Assembly (NCBI RefSeq): GCF_019038435.1 | Contig: NZ_JAGPOX010000003.1 | Span: 1-64,000 of the forward strand | From: Nocardia alni | GTDB taxonomy: Bacteria > Actinomycetota > Actinomycetes > Mycobacteriales > Mycobacteriaceae | Direction: 5' to 3' | Length of the DNA stretch: 64,000 bases | Part shown: piece after piece, positions 15,767 through 24,381 of the stretch | How positions within the stretch are numbered: position 1 is the first letter of the stretch | Layout: every line of letters begins with the position of its first letter | Notes under the pieces: model-generated | Told to the model about the DNA's origin: nothing | The model's input: the letters and a program-made list of their open reading frames with translations, nothing else | Databases searched by the model: none | Translations under genes and position numbers: made by a program

Positions 15767-17191
15767 ATGAAGTACCGCCATCGCTTTACCGTGGCGATCG
15801 CCGTTCTGGCACTGACGGCCGCGGGCTGCTCGCTGGACAACGCGACCTCCGGCAATACCGTCCGGGTCATCATCGGTTATCAGTCCAAGACCATCAATAC
15901 CGTCACCGCGGGCACGCTACTGAAGGCGAAAGGCTTTCTGGAACAGCGCCTCGCTAAGATCACCGCCGGCGGCGGGCCGAAATATCAGGTCGAGTGGCAG
16001 GATTACGACACCGGCGCACCCATCACCGCGCAAATGGTCGCGGAGAAGATCGATATCGGCTCGATGGGCGACTATCCGCTGCTGATCAACGGCTCACGCA
16101 CCCAGGCCGACTCGCATGCGCGCACCGAATTGGTCTCGGTCACCGGTTATCAGCCGCGCGGCTCGCTGAACATGATTGTGGAGAGCCAGGATTCGCCGAT
16201 CAGATCGGTGGCAGACCTGGCCGGTAAGAAGGTGTCGTCGAGCGTCGGCTCGGCCAGCGACGGGCTGCTGCGGCAGGCGTTGAGCCGCAGCGGAATAAAT
16301 CCCAAGTCGGGCGTCGAGGTGCTCAACCAGCAGCCGCAGATCGGTGCGTCGGCGCTGCAATCCGGCCAGGTGCAGGCATTGTCGCAATTCGTGGCGTGGC
16401 CGGGTCTGCTGGTATTCCAGAACAAGGCGAAGCTGCTCTACGACGGCGCGGAATTGAATGTGCCCACCTTTCACGGCGTGGTGGCCCGGCGCGATTACGC
16501 GACACAGCATCCCGAGGTGCTCGATGCCTTTTTACAGGCGCAGCTGGACGCCACCGACTTTTTGCATCGGCAGCCGCTGCAGGCGGCGAAACTCGTCGCC
16601 GACGGCTCCGGACTGCCGGAGGAGGTCGTCTACCTGTACAACGGGCCGGGCGGTATCTCGTTCGACGCCCCGCTGAAGCCGCAGCTGATCCAGGCGCTGA
16701 AGGGTGATCTGCCGTATTTGAAGTCGATCGGGGACTTCGCCGACCTGAACATCGACGGGTTCGCGAACGACGCGCCGCTGCGCAAGGCCTACACCGAACG
16801 CGGCCTGAATTACGACACCGCGGTGGCGAACTTCACCGATCCCGCGCCGATCACCGGCACCGACCCGATCACCGGCAAGCCCGTGACCGATCCGGCGTCG
16901 GCCTCGGAACTCTGGCTGGACGGACAGGACGCCACGCAGCCGTACGCCGACCCGACCAGCCTGCTGCGCGCGGTGAAACAGGCTCAGGCACAGGGCAAGA
17001 AGGTGCGCGCGGCGTATGTGCCCGACGCCGAACTGGGCACGCGGTGGTTCGCGGACAAGGCGCTGTGGGTGCGCGACGGGAGCACCTATCTGCCGTTCAC
17101 CACGCAGGCCGCCGTGCAGCGGTACCGCACACAGCATCCCGGCGGGGTTCCCCTGTCGTACGAGCAGGCGGTCGGGGAGGTCGGAGCGTGA
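15767..17191 (+). CDS. ABC transporter substrate-binding lipoprotein, sulfonate/nitrate/taurine type, with C-terminal extension
   Basis: 474 aa. The lipoprotein signal ends in LTAAGC, so Cys21 should be lipidated. Residues about 30-340 are an SsuA/TauA/NrtA-type periplasmic binding fold (IDIGSMGDYPLLINGSR; VADLAGKKVSSSVGSASDG; QSGQVQALSQFVAWPG). The family is usually about 320-340 aa. The extra 115 or so residues (about 360-474) end in a run of short strands: VRAAYVPDAELGTRWF, KALWVRDGSTYLPF, AAVQRYRTQHPGG. These recall the copper-chaperone lipoprotein NosL, although its Cys/Met ligands are not obvious. It presumably captures the substrate of the permease and ATPase encoded next. Ribosome-binding site GAGG. 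Confidence 0.85.
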   Translation: MKYRHRFTVAIAVLALTAAGCSLDNATSGNTVRVIIGYQSKTINTVTAGTLLKAKGFLEQRLAKITAGGGPKYQVEWQDYDTGAPITAQMVAEKIDIGSMGDYPLLINGSRTQADSHARTELVSVTGYQPRGSLNMIVESQDSPIRSVADLAGKKVSSSVGSASDGLLRQALSRSGINPKSGVEVLNQQPQIGASALQSGQVQALSQFVAWPGLLVFQNKAKLLYDGAELNVPTFHGVVARRDYATQHPEVLDAFLQAQLDATDFLHRQPLQAAKLVADGSGLPEEVVYLYNGPGGISFDAPLKPQLIQALKGDLPYLKSIGDFADLNIDGFANDAPLRKAYTERGLNYDTAVANFTDPAPITGTDPITGKPVTDPASASELWLDGQDATQPYADPTSLLRAVKQAQAQGKKVRAAYVPDAELGTRWFADKALWVRDGSTYLPFTTQAAVQRYRTQHPGGVPLSYEQAVGEVGA

Positions 17192-17258
17192 GCGGAGCGA
17201 ACCCATCAATACAGCGCGCCTCGCGCACGACGGAGCCGAGCGCCAGCGAGGTGCAGTC

Positions 17259-18161
17259 GTGAGCGAAACCGCTGTACGCCCCGCACCGGGCGCCGACACG
17301 ATTATCCCTGCCCCTACCCTGGAGAAGGATCCGGCGAGCGCCGAATTCCCCTCGCCCGTAACGGCCCCCGGCACTCGGGCTCGCAAATGGCAGTCCAGGA
17401 CCATCCGCCTGGCCGCCGTCGTCGGAGCGATCGTGGTGTGGCAGGTGCTGACCGCCGACCATATTCGGCTCTGGGTGCGTTTCGACACCCTCCCGACGGT
17501 GACCCAGATCCTGCGCGCCTTCGAACATCAGCTCGGGACCCAGACGTACTGGCTCGATCTGGGGCAGTCGCTGATTCGTATTCTCACCGGATTCGTCCTC
17601 GCGGCCGCCTTGGGCGTGGTATCCGGTGTGGCGCTGGGCCGTTCGCGGCTGGCCGCCGATATCCTCGGGCCGCTCACCGAACTCGCCCGCCCGATCCCGG
17701 CGATCGCGATCGTGCCCGTGGCGATCCTGATGTTCCCCACCGACGAGGCCGGGATCGTGTTCATCACCTTCCTGGCCGCGTACTTCCCGATCATGGTGAG
17801 CACACGGCACGCGGTGCGGGCACTGCCGACGATCTGGGAGGACTCGGTGCGCACGCTCGGCGGCGGCCGATGGGACGTGCTGCTGCGGGTGGTATTGCCC
17901 GGCAGCCTGCCCGGTGTGTTCAGCGGCCTGTCGGTCGGCATCGGCGTCGCGTGGATCTGCGTGGTATCGGCCGAAATGATCTCCGGTCGTCTGGGTGTCG
18001 GGTACCGCACCTGGCAGGCCTACACGATCGTGGACTATCCGGGCGTATTCGTCGGCATCATCACCATCGGCCTGCTGGGCTTCGGCACCTCGGCCGCGGT
18101 GGAACTGCTCGGCCGCCGCGTGACGCGCTGGCTGCCGCGCGCGGGCGAGGTGGCGAAATGA
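17259..18161 (+). CDS. ABC transporter permease, SsuC/TauC type
   Basis: About 300 aa. An N-terminal Pro/Ala-rich cytoplasmic stretch of 40 residues precedes six transmembrane helices. The binding-protein-dependent transport signature EDSVRTLGGGRWDVLLRVVLPGS (EAA-like loop) is near residue 200, where the ATPase docks. The GTG start at 17259 was chosen as the first good start after the binding-protein gene. The stop overlaps the ATPase start (ATGA). With 15767 and 18158 it makes a complete importer for a small anionic, probably organosulfur, solute. Confidence 0.88.
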   Translation: MSETAVRPAPGADTIIPAPTLEKDPASAEFPSPVTAPGTRARKWQSRTIRLAAVVGAIVVWQVLTADHIRLWVRFDTLPTVTQILRAFEHQLGTQTYWLDLGQSLIRILTGFVLAAALGVVSGVALGRSRLAADILGPLTELARPIPAIAIVPVAILMFPTDEAGIVFITFLAAYFPIMVSTRHAVRALPTIWEDSVRTLGGGRWDVLLRVVLPGSLPGVFSGLSVGIGVAWICVVSAEMISGRLGVGYRTWQAYTIVDYPGVFVGIITIGLLGFGTSAAVELLGRRVTRWLPRAGEVAK

Positions 18162-18904
18162 ACGCACTCGAACTGCGGTTGGACCGGGTCGAGCTGTCCT
18201 ACGCCGGTCCCGCGGTCCTGACCGAGCTGACCCTGGAGGTCCGCCCGGGCGAAATCCTGGTGCTCACCGGACCATCGGGCTGCGGCAAGTCGACGGCGTT
18301 ACGGGCGCTGGCCGGGCTGCTGCGGCCGCGATCGGGCCGGATACTCGCCGACGGCGCCGAGATCACCGGGCCCTCGCGCGATCGGGCGATGGTGTTCCAG
18401 GACAACGCGCTGTTGCCTTGGCGCACAGTACGATCCAATATCGAGCTGGCGCTGAAGCTGCGCGGCGTGCCGCGGGCCGGGCGGCGCGAACGGGCGCAGC
18501 GCTGGATCGAGGAGGTCGAGCTCACCGGCTTCGGCGATTACCTTCCGAAGAACCTCTCCGGCGGCATGCGCCAGCGGGTCCAGCTGGCCCGCGGGCTGGC
18601 CGGCGCCCCGCGCGCCGCACTGATGGACGAACCGTTCGGCGCGCTGGACACCCCGACCCGTGCGGCCATGCAGCGCCTGCTCCTGCAGACCTGGCAAACC
18701 CACCCGGTCACCGTGGTTTTCGTGACCCACGATGTGGACGAGGCACTGCTGCTCGGCGATCGAGTCGCGGTGCTCGGCGGCGGCGCGCAGGGACTGCGCA
18801 CGCTGCTGGAGGTGCCGCAGCCCCGGGCCAGTGGCGTCGATCGGTCCGCCGCTCGCGCGGAAATTCTTGCCGCACTCGGGCATTCGGATGATCGAGCAGC
18901 CTGA
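18158..18904 (+). CDS. ABC transporter ATP-binding protein, SsuB/TauB type
   Basis: 248 aa. Walker A GPSGCGKST is near residue 40, the Q loop is VFQDNALLPW, the ABC signature LSGGMRQRVQLARG, Walker B ALMDEPFGALD, and the H loop VTHDVDEALLLGD. The QDNALLPW form is typical of nitrate/sulfonate/taurine importers. The start overlaps the permease stop. The next gene begins 28 bases later. Confidence 0.92.
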   Translation: MNALELRLDRVELSYAGPAVLTELTLEVRPGEILVLTGPSGCGKSTALRALAGLLRPRSGRILADGAEITGPSRDRAMVFQDNALLPWRTVRSNIELALKLRGVPRAGRRERAQRWIEEVELTGFGDYLPKNLSGGMRQRVQLARGLAGAPRAALMDEPFGALDTPTRAAMQRLLLQTWQTHPVTVVFVTHDVDEALLLGDRVAVLGGGAQGLRTLLEVPQPRASGVDRSAARAEILAALGHSDDRAA

Positions 18905-18932
18905 GATCCATCCCCCTTCCAGGAGTGTGCCG

Positions 18933-21620
18933 ATGAATATTCCCGACCTTGCCGATACCCTCCGGCTCGATTGCGATGTGCTGGTGATCGGCGGCGGCAC
19001 CGCGGGCACCATGGCCGCCCTGACCGCCGCCGAACGGGGCGCGAATGTGCTGCTGCTGGAGAAGGCGCACGTACGCCACTCCGGCGCCCTGGCGATGGGC
19101 ATGGACGGGGTCAACAACGCCGTCATCCCCGGCAAGGCCGATCCGGAGGACTACGTCGCCGAGATCACCCGGGCCAACGACGGAATCGTCAACCAGCGCA
19201 CCGTCTATCAGACCGCGACCCGCGGCTTCGCGATGGTGCAGCGGCTCGAGCGCTACGGGGTGAAATTCGAGAAGGACGCCTACGGCGAATACGCGGTCCG
19301 GCGGGTGCACCGTTCCGGTTCCTATGTGCTGCCGATGCCCGAGGGCAAGGACGTGAAGAAGGCGCTGTATCGCGTGCTGCGGCAACGCAAGATGCGCGAG
19401 CGGATCCGGATCGAGAACCGTCTGATGCCGGTGCGGGTGCTGACCGAGGACGGCCGCGCGGTCGGCGCCGCCGCATTGCACACTCGCACCGGCGAATTCG
19501 TCGCGGTGGGTGCGAAGGCGGTGATCCTGGCGACCGGTCCGTGCGGGCGACTGGGTCTGCCGGCCTCGGGCTATCTGTACGGAACATACGAGAATCCGAC
19601 GAATGCGGGCGACGGATACTCGATGGCATACCACGCCGGCGCCGAATTGTCGGGCATCGAATGCTTCCAGATCAACCCGCTGATGAAGGACTACAACGGA
19701 CCTGCGTGCGCCTACGTCGCCAACCCCTTCGGCGGCTACCAGGTGAACGCGCGCGGCGAGCGGTTCGTCGACTCCGACTATTGGTCAGGCCAGATGATGA
19801 GCGAGGTCAAACACGAGATCGAATCCGCGCGCGGCCCGATCTATCTCAAGGTCTCGCACCTGCCCGACGAGACGCTCACCGCGCTGGAAGGGATTCTGCA
19901 CACCACCGAGCGGCCCACCCGAGGCACCTTCCACGCCAATCGGGGCCACGACTACCGCACTCACGACATCGAGATGCACATCTCCGAAATCGGCTTGTGC
20001 AGTGGGCATTCCGCATCGGGGGTGTGGGTCGACGAACATGCCCGCACCACCGTGCCCGGACTGTACGCGGCCGGTGATCTGGCCTGCGTACCGCACAACT
20101 ACATGATCGGCGCCTTCGTCTTCGGCGATCTGGCCGGCGAGGACGCCGCCGCGAGCTGCGCCGATGTCGCGGTACCGCAGGAACTTCCGGCGGACCAGCT
20201 GGCCGCGGCGCATGAACTGATCTACCGGCCGCTGCGCAATCCGGACGGCCCGCCGCAGCCACAGGTGGAATACAAGCTGCGCCGCTTCGTCAACGACTAT
20301 GTGGCGCCGCCCAAGACGGCGACCAAGCTGTCGCTCGCGGTCGAGACGTTCGAGCGGATGCGCGCGGAGATCACCGCCATGGGTGCGGACACGCCCCATG
20401 AGCTCATGCGGTGCGCGGAGGTGAGCTTCATCCGCGACTGCGCGGAGATGGCGGCCCGATCGTCACTCACTCGCACCGAATCCCGCTGGGGCCTCTATCA
20501 CGAACGGTCCGATCTGCCCGAACGCGACGACGCGCAGTGGAACTATCACCTGAACCTGCGCAAGCGGCACGACGGGACGATGGAATTCCTGAAGCGGCCC
20601 GTCGCACCGTATTTCGTCCCTGTGCCCGAATTCTCCACGCAGCCGAGCGGCGCGGACACCGTCGTGCCGGTCGCGCAGCCCGACCTCGTCACGGGTCCGG
20701 CACGCACCGCCTCCAGCGGTACCGTGCGCACTCGAGCCAAGGACGTCGCCGCAGCGCCGGTGCGCACCGCGCCGCGCATTGCGCAACTGCTGAGCCTGGA
20801 TTCGCCGACGGTCGCAGAGTTGACGTCGTATCTCGAGGATCCGGATCCCCGGGTGCGCGCCACGGCGGTATCGGCGCTGACCGAAGGGACCCCCGAGGGG
20901 TTTTCCGAATCGCTCATCGCCGTGCTGGCCGACCCCGACGGCGCGGTGCGCGCCGCCGCACTCGCGGGATTGCGAGAATTGGTCGAGATCCTCCCCGCCA
21001 CAACAGGTTTGGCCGACCACGCCGACTCCGTCGATCCACAGGTGCGCGCCGGAGTGGTGGATCTGTTGCGGGCGTTGCGATCCGGCTCGGCGGACCTGTT
21101 CGGCAAGGCCGTGACCGACACCGATCATCATGTGCGGATCGAGGGTGTGCGGGCGTTGGTATCCATCGACGACTGGAGCACGCTCACGACCGCGGCACAC
21201 GACGAGAACCGCGAGGTCCGCATCGCCGCCGCCCTCGGCCTGGCGACCATCGGGCACGGCGGCGCGGATACGGTCCGGGCCCTGACCGTCGATCGCGATC
21301 CGCTGGTGCGGGCCGCAGCGCTGAGTGCTCTCGCGCGACTCGGCGGACCACAGGACGCGACCGCGCTCACCGCGGCCCTGGCCGATTCGGCCTGGCAGGT
21401 GCGCGAGGGCGCGGTCCGTGGATGGGCCGGTCTAGGGCCGGTCCTCGCGGCCGATCCGCTGCACGGGGCGCTGGCCGATCCACATCCCGATGTGCGCAAG
21501 GCCGCCGTGCTGACGCTGGGCGCCTGGCCACGGGACGAGGGCGCGCGCACCGCGTTACGACAGGCCGTCACCGATTCCGACGCCGATGTGCGCGCCTATG
21601 CGCGCCGCGCACTGGAATAG
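18933..21620 (+). CDS. AprA/fumarate-reductase-like flavoprotein fused to HEAT repeats
   Basis: 895 aa. Residues 1 to about 560 are an FAD-binding fumarate reductase/AprA-type enzyme. They carry a dinucleotide motif VIGGGTAGTMAALTAAERG near residue 17, HSGALAMGMDGVNN, NAGDGYSMAYHAGAEL, RGPIYL and the second FAD site VPGLYAAGDLA. Several of these match the AprA pattern more closely than succinate dehydrogenase. After a Pro/Thr-rich linker (about 560-625) come about nine HEAT-like repeats of roughly 30 residues with cores such as DPDPRVRATAVSAL, DPDGAVRAAALAGL and DSDADVRAYARRAL. The usual AprA is about 640 aa, without repeats. Electrons likely come from or go to the ferredoxin at 15527. The reaction is unknown; reductive or oxidative cleavage of an imported sulfur compound is an inference. 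ATG 18933 follows AGGAG. Confidence 0.82.
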   Translation: MNIPDLADTLRLDCDVLVIGGGTAGTMAALTAAERGANVLLLEKAHVRHSGALAMGMDGVNNAVIPGKADPEDYVAEITRANDGIVNQRTVYQTATRGFAMVQRLERYGVKFEKDAYGEYAVRRVHRSGSYVLPMPEGKDVKKALYRVLRQRKMRERIRIENRLMPVRVLTEDGRAVGAAALHTRTGEFVAVGAKAVILATGPCGRLGLPASGYLYGTYENPTNAGDGYSMAYHAGAELSGIECFQINPLMKDYNGPACAYVANPFGGYQVNARGERFVDSDYWSGQMMSEVKHEIESARGPIYLKVSHLPDETLTALEGILHTTERPTRGTFHANRGHDYRTHDIEMHISEIGLCSGHSASGVWVDEHARTTVPGLYAAGDLACVPHNYMIGAFVFGDLAGEDAAASCADVAVPQELPADQLAAAHELIYRPLRNPDGPPQPQVEYKLRRFVNDYVAPPKTATKLSLAVETFERMRAEITAMGADTPHELMRCAEVSFIRDCAEMAARSSLTRTESRWGLYHERSDLPERDDAQWNYHLNLRKRHDGTMEFLKRPVAPYFVPVPEFSTQPSGADTVVPVAQPDLVTGPARTASSGTVRTRAKDVAAAPVRTAPRIAQLLSLDSPTVAELTSYLEDPDPRVRATAVSALTEGTPEGFSESLIAVLADPDGAVRAAALAGLRELVEILPATTGLADHADSVDPQVRAGVVDLLRALRSGSADLFGKAVTDTDHHVRIEGVRALVSIDDWSTLTTAAHDENREVRIAAALGLATIGHGGADTVRALTVDRDPLVRAAALSALARLGGPQDATALTAALADSAWQVREGAVRGWAGLGPVLAADPLHGALADPHPDVRKAAVLTLGAWPRDEGARTALRQAVTDSDADVRAYARRALE

Positions 21621-21748
21621 CCGGACCTGCGCATTTACCAGAACTCTAGCCTGCGTGTCATCCACAGACTGCCCTCAAAGTCGCGGGGTACGCTACCGCG
21701 CGGTATTCATTAGCCTTGCTAGGAAGCTTCCGGACCTAGGAGACACGC

Positions 21749-22975
21749 ATGACCGGGAAACCCCACCGCATCCGGCGCGGCGCCGTCTTGGCCGCGACGT
21801 CGATCGCGCTGGGCGCCGCCGCCCTGGCGCCGCAGGCCGCCGCGGCGCCACTGCCCAGCAATCCGGTCGGTGCGCTGAACTACACCGTCGATGTGAACCA
21901 GCCCGGCGCGAGCCCGGGGTACATCTACTACACGACCGGTATGAGTGCGGCGGCGTTGATACCGGGATTGGGGGAGGCGCTGTCGGGTCTGCCCCAGGCT
22001 CAGCAGGCCAACGTCGTCATGGATGCCTCCGGGCACGAGGTCTGGCGCTATACCCCGCCCAAGGGACAGGGCGTGTCGAATTTCCGCACCCAGACCTATC
22101 AGGGAAAGCCCGTGCTCACCTGGTGGCAGGGCGACACGATCGGCGGGCACGGCTCGGGCACCGACTACATCGCCGACGAGCACGGGCATATCTTCGAAAC
22201 CCTCGACGCCGGTAACGGATTGACCTCGGACGCGCACGAATTCCGATTGACCCCCGACGGGCGCGCGCTGATCACCTCGTACCGGGAGATCGACGGCGTC
22301 GACCTGAGCTCGATCGGCGGCCCGAAGAACGGCAAGATGTACGACACCGTCGCCTCGGTGGTCGACGTCGCCACCAAGAGGGTGCTGTTCCAGTGGAGCG
22401 CGGCCCAGCACGTCCCGCTGACCGACACCACCTCGGCCAGTTCGTCGCCCGGTTCCTCGGTCTACGACCCCTACCACATGAATTCGATCGCCCTGGATCC
22501 CCAAGGGAACCTGCTGATCTCGATGCGCGACACCTCAACGGTGTACGACGTCGACAGACACACCGGAGCGATCAACTGGCAGCTCGGCGGTAAGCGTTCG
22601 ACCTTCGCACTGGGCCCCGGCGTCGAATTCGCCTTCCAGCACGATGCCGAATTCGCCGGCCCCGATACCGTACGGCTGTTCAACGACAACTCCAGCGGTG
22701 AACAGACCCTGGGTGTGTCCAGTGTGCAGTGGATCCACCTGGATCCCGCCGCGCACCGGGCGACCCTGGTGCGCAATCAGGTTCACCCGGACAACCTCGT
22801 CGCCTTCGCGATGGGCAACGCCCAGGCCCTGCCGAACGGCAACACCCTGGTCGGCTGGGGCATGGCGCCGCACATCTCGGAATTCTCCCCGTCCGGCGCG
22901 CTGGTCTACGACGTCGCACTGCCACTGGGCACGTATCGCGCCTACCTGGAGAATTGGGCGCCGAGCCCGGCCTGA
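21749..22975 (+). CDS. Secreted arylsulfotransferase-family (ASST) beta-propeller protein
   Basis: 408 aa. A Sec signal peptide (RIRRG, hydrophobic core, AAAAPLP) ends near residue 37. The mature part has ASST-like blades with conserved His motifs: SDAHEFRLTPDG, DPYHMNSIALDP, FQHDAEF and NAQALPNGNTLVGWG. Classical arylsulfate sulfotransferases move sulfate between phenols without PAPS. Many actinobacterial members of this family are of unproven activity. Ribosome-binding site GGAGA. It lies 128 bases after the AprA-like cluster with its own promoter region, and its stop is one base from the end of a convergent gene relic. A link to sulfur use is suggested by position only. Confidence 0.78.
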   Translation: MTGKPHRIRRGAVLAATSIALGAAALAPQAAAAPLPSNPVGALNYTVDVNQPGASPGYIYYTTGMSAAALIPGLGEALSGLPQAQQANVVMDASGHEVWRYTPPKGQGVSNFRTQTYQGKPVLTWWQGDTIGGHGSGTDYIADEHGHIFETLDAGNGLTSDAHEFRLTPDGRALITSYREIDGVDLSSIGGPKNGKMYDTVASVVDVATKRVLFQWSAAQHVPLTDTTSASSSPGSSVYDPYHMNSIALDPQGNLLISMRDTSTVYDVDRHTGAINWQLGGKRSTFALGPGVEFAFQHDAEFAGPDTVRLFNDNSSGEQTLGVSSVQWIHLDPAAHRATLVRNQVHPDNLVAFAMGNAQALPNGNTLVGWGMAPHISEFSPSGALVYDVALPLGTYRAYLENWAPSPA

Positions 22976-22976
22976 T

Positions 22977-23229
22977 TCAGCGGACGGGTTCGGCACAGGC
23001 GTATGCGAGCACCGAATCATCGCCGTTGGACGGAAGTTTCGCGCAGTGCCACTCGATCCACCGGTCGCGGTCATCATCGCTCGCGGTGATCAGGGCGAAG
23101 CCGATCTGGCCCCGTGCGGAGAGCCGGGCCAGGTCGGCGCATCGACAGCGCCTGGATCCAGAGCGCGCCCGGCGGCTTGTCGATGCCGTCGATGCCGTCG
23201 GGATCGAAGGCGAGCGCCAGAACCGCCAC
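22977..23229 (-). pseudogene. Frameshifted small gene relic downstream of the LLM gene
   Basis: Two adjoining open segments in different frames both show strong G/C third positions. The first (from GTG 23229) reads VAVLALAFDPDGIDGIDK then PPGALWIQALSMR. The second reads ADLARLSARGQIGFALITAS, then DDDRDRWIEWHCAKLPSNGD and DSVLAYACAEPVR, with a stop at 22977-22979. The stop is one base from the arylsulfotransferase stop, as expected for a real convergent gene. A one-base deletion around 23110-23135 would explain the break. A sequencing error is the alternative. I do not recognise the family. Confidence 0.5.
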
Positions 23230-23247
23230 CGGACGCCCGCCGGCGCC

Positions 23248-24381
23248 TTACGCGGCGCGCACGTGCGTCAGGCCCCACTCGCGGGCCAGCAGGCGATGTG
23301 AGGCGAGGCGATCCTCGTGCCGGTACGCGACACTGGTCACGACCAGCTCGTCCGCACCGGTCAGCTGCTGCAGCGAGGTCAGCCGCTCGGCCACCGCACC
23401 GGAAGTGCCGACGAACTGGGTGCTCACCCGATCCTCCACCAGCTTGCGCTGCTGATCGGTCAGCGGCGCCGCGGTATCCGGGTCCTGATAATGCGCCGCG
23501 CCCGCCCCGCTGCGAATGCTGTACACCCAATGCCCGTAGGTCGAGGCCAGGTGTTCGGCCGTCGCACGGTCCTCGGCGACGACCACATCCGCCGAGACCA
23601 CCACGTACGGCCTGGGGTACCGCTCCGAGGGGCGGAACGACTCCCGATATGCCGCAACGGTTTCCAGGATGGTGCCGGGCGAGACGTGATAGTTCGCCGC
23701 GAAGGGCAGTCCCAGACGTCCGGCCAGCCGCGCGCTCTCGCCACCGCTGCTGCCGAACAGCCACAGCTCCACCTGCGCACCCTCGCCCGGAATCGCGTGC
23801 AGTGCGACACCTTCGGGTGTCCGGAAGTCTCCGGCCAGCAGTGCGCGGATCTGCTCCACCTGTTCGGTGTACTCCACCGGCCGGGCGCCGGGCAGCGTGA
23901 GCGCGGCCAGACTCGCCGACAGCCGAGAGGTGTCCAGCATCTGTCCGGGCTTGAACGGCGGCGGGATCACCACACCCTCACGCACCTCGACGGGTCGATC
24001 CGGAATGCGCACCGGGGGCACCCCCGCCGACCGGAACTGATCGGCGCGATGACCGGATCGGCCCAGCCCCAGATCCACCCGCCCCGGATACAGCGCATCG
24101 ATCGTCCCGAAGGCCTCCACCACCGAGGCCGCGGTGTGATGACCCAATTGCACGGCCGCCGAACCGATCCGGATGCTCGTGGTGGCGGCGGCCACCAGGC
24201 CGATCAGCGTGGCCGGCGCCGCGCTGGCGACCTGCACGAAATGGTGTTCGGCGAGCCAGAAGCGCCGATATCCCCAGGCCTCGGCGCGCTGGGCCAGGTC
24301 GATGGTGTTCCGGATGGCCTGCTGCGGTGTGGATCCCGCGCTGACCGGGGACAGATCCAGGACGGAGAGCGGAATGGTCAT
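23248..24381 (-). CDS. LLM class flavin-dependent oxidoreductase (YhbW/MsnO8-like)
   Basis: 377 aa, luciferase-like monooxygenase TIM barrel using reduced FMN from a separate reductase. The N-terminus [18 protein letters not shown] and the segments [28 protein letters not shown] and [13 protein letters not shown] are typical of the single-subunit YhbW/MsnO8-type group. The start ATG overlaps the ABC ATPase stop (ATGA at 24378-24381), making it the last intact gene of the minus-strand operon. Substrate unknown. The operon context suggests oxidative cleavage of an imported sulfur or nitrogen compound. Confidence 0.87.
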   Translation of the reverse strand: MTIPLSVLDLSPVSAGSTPQQAIRNTIDLAQRAEAWGYRRFWLAEHHFVQVASAAPATLIGLVAAATTSIRIGSAAVQLGHHTAASVVEAFGTIDALYPGRVDLGLGRSGHRADQFRSAGVPPVRIPDRPVEVREGVVIPPPFKPGQMLDTSRLSASLAALTLPGARPVEYTEQVEQIRALLAGDFRTPEGVALHAIPGEGAQVELWLFGSSGGESARLAGRLGLPFAANYHVSPGTILETVAAYRESFRPSERYPRPYVVVSADVVVAEDRATAEHLASTYGHWVYSIRSGAGAAHYQDPDTAAPLTDQQRKLVEDRVSTQFVGTSGAVAERLTSLQQLTGADELVVTSVAYRHEDRLASHRLLAREWGLTHVRAA

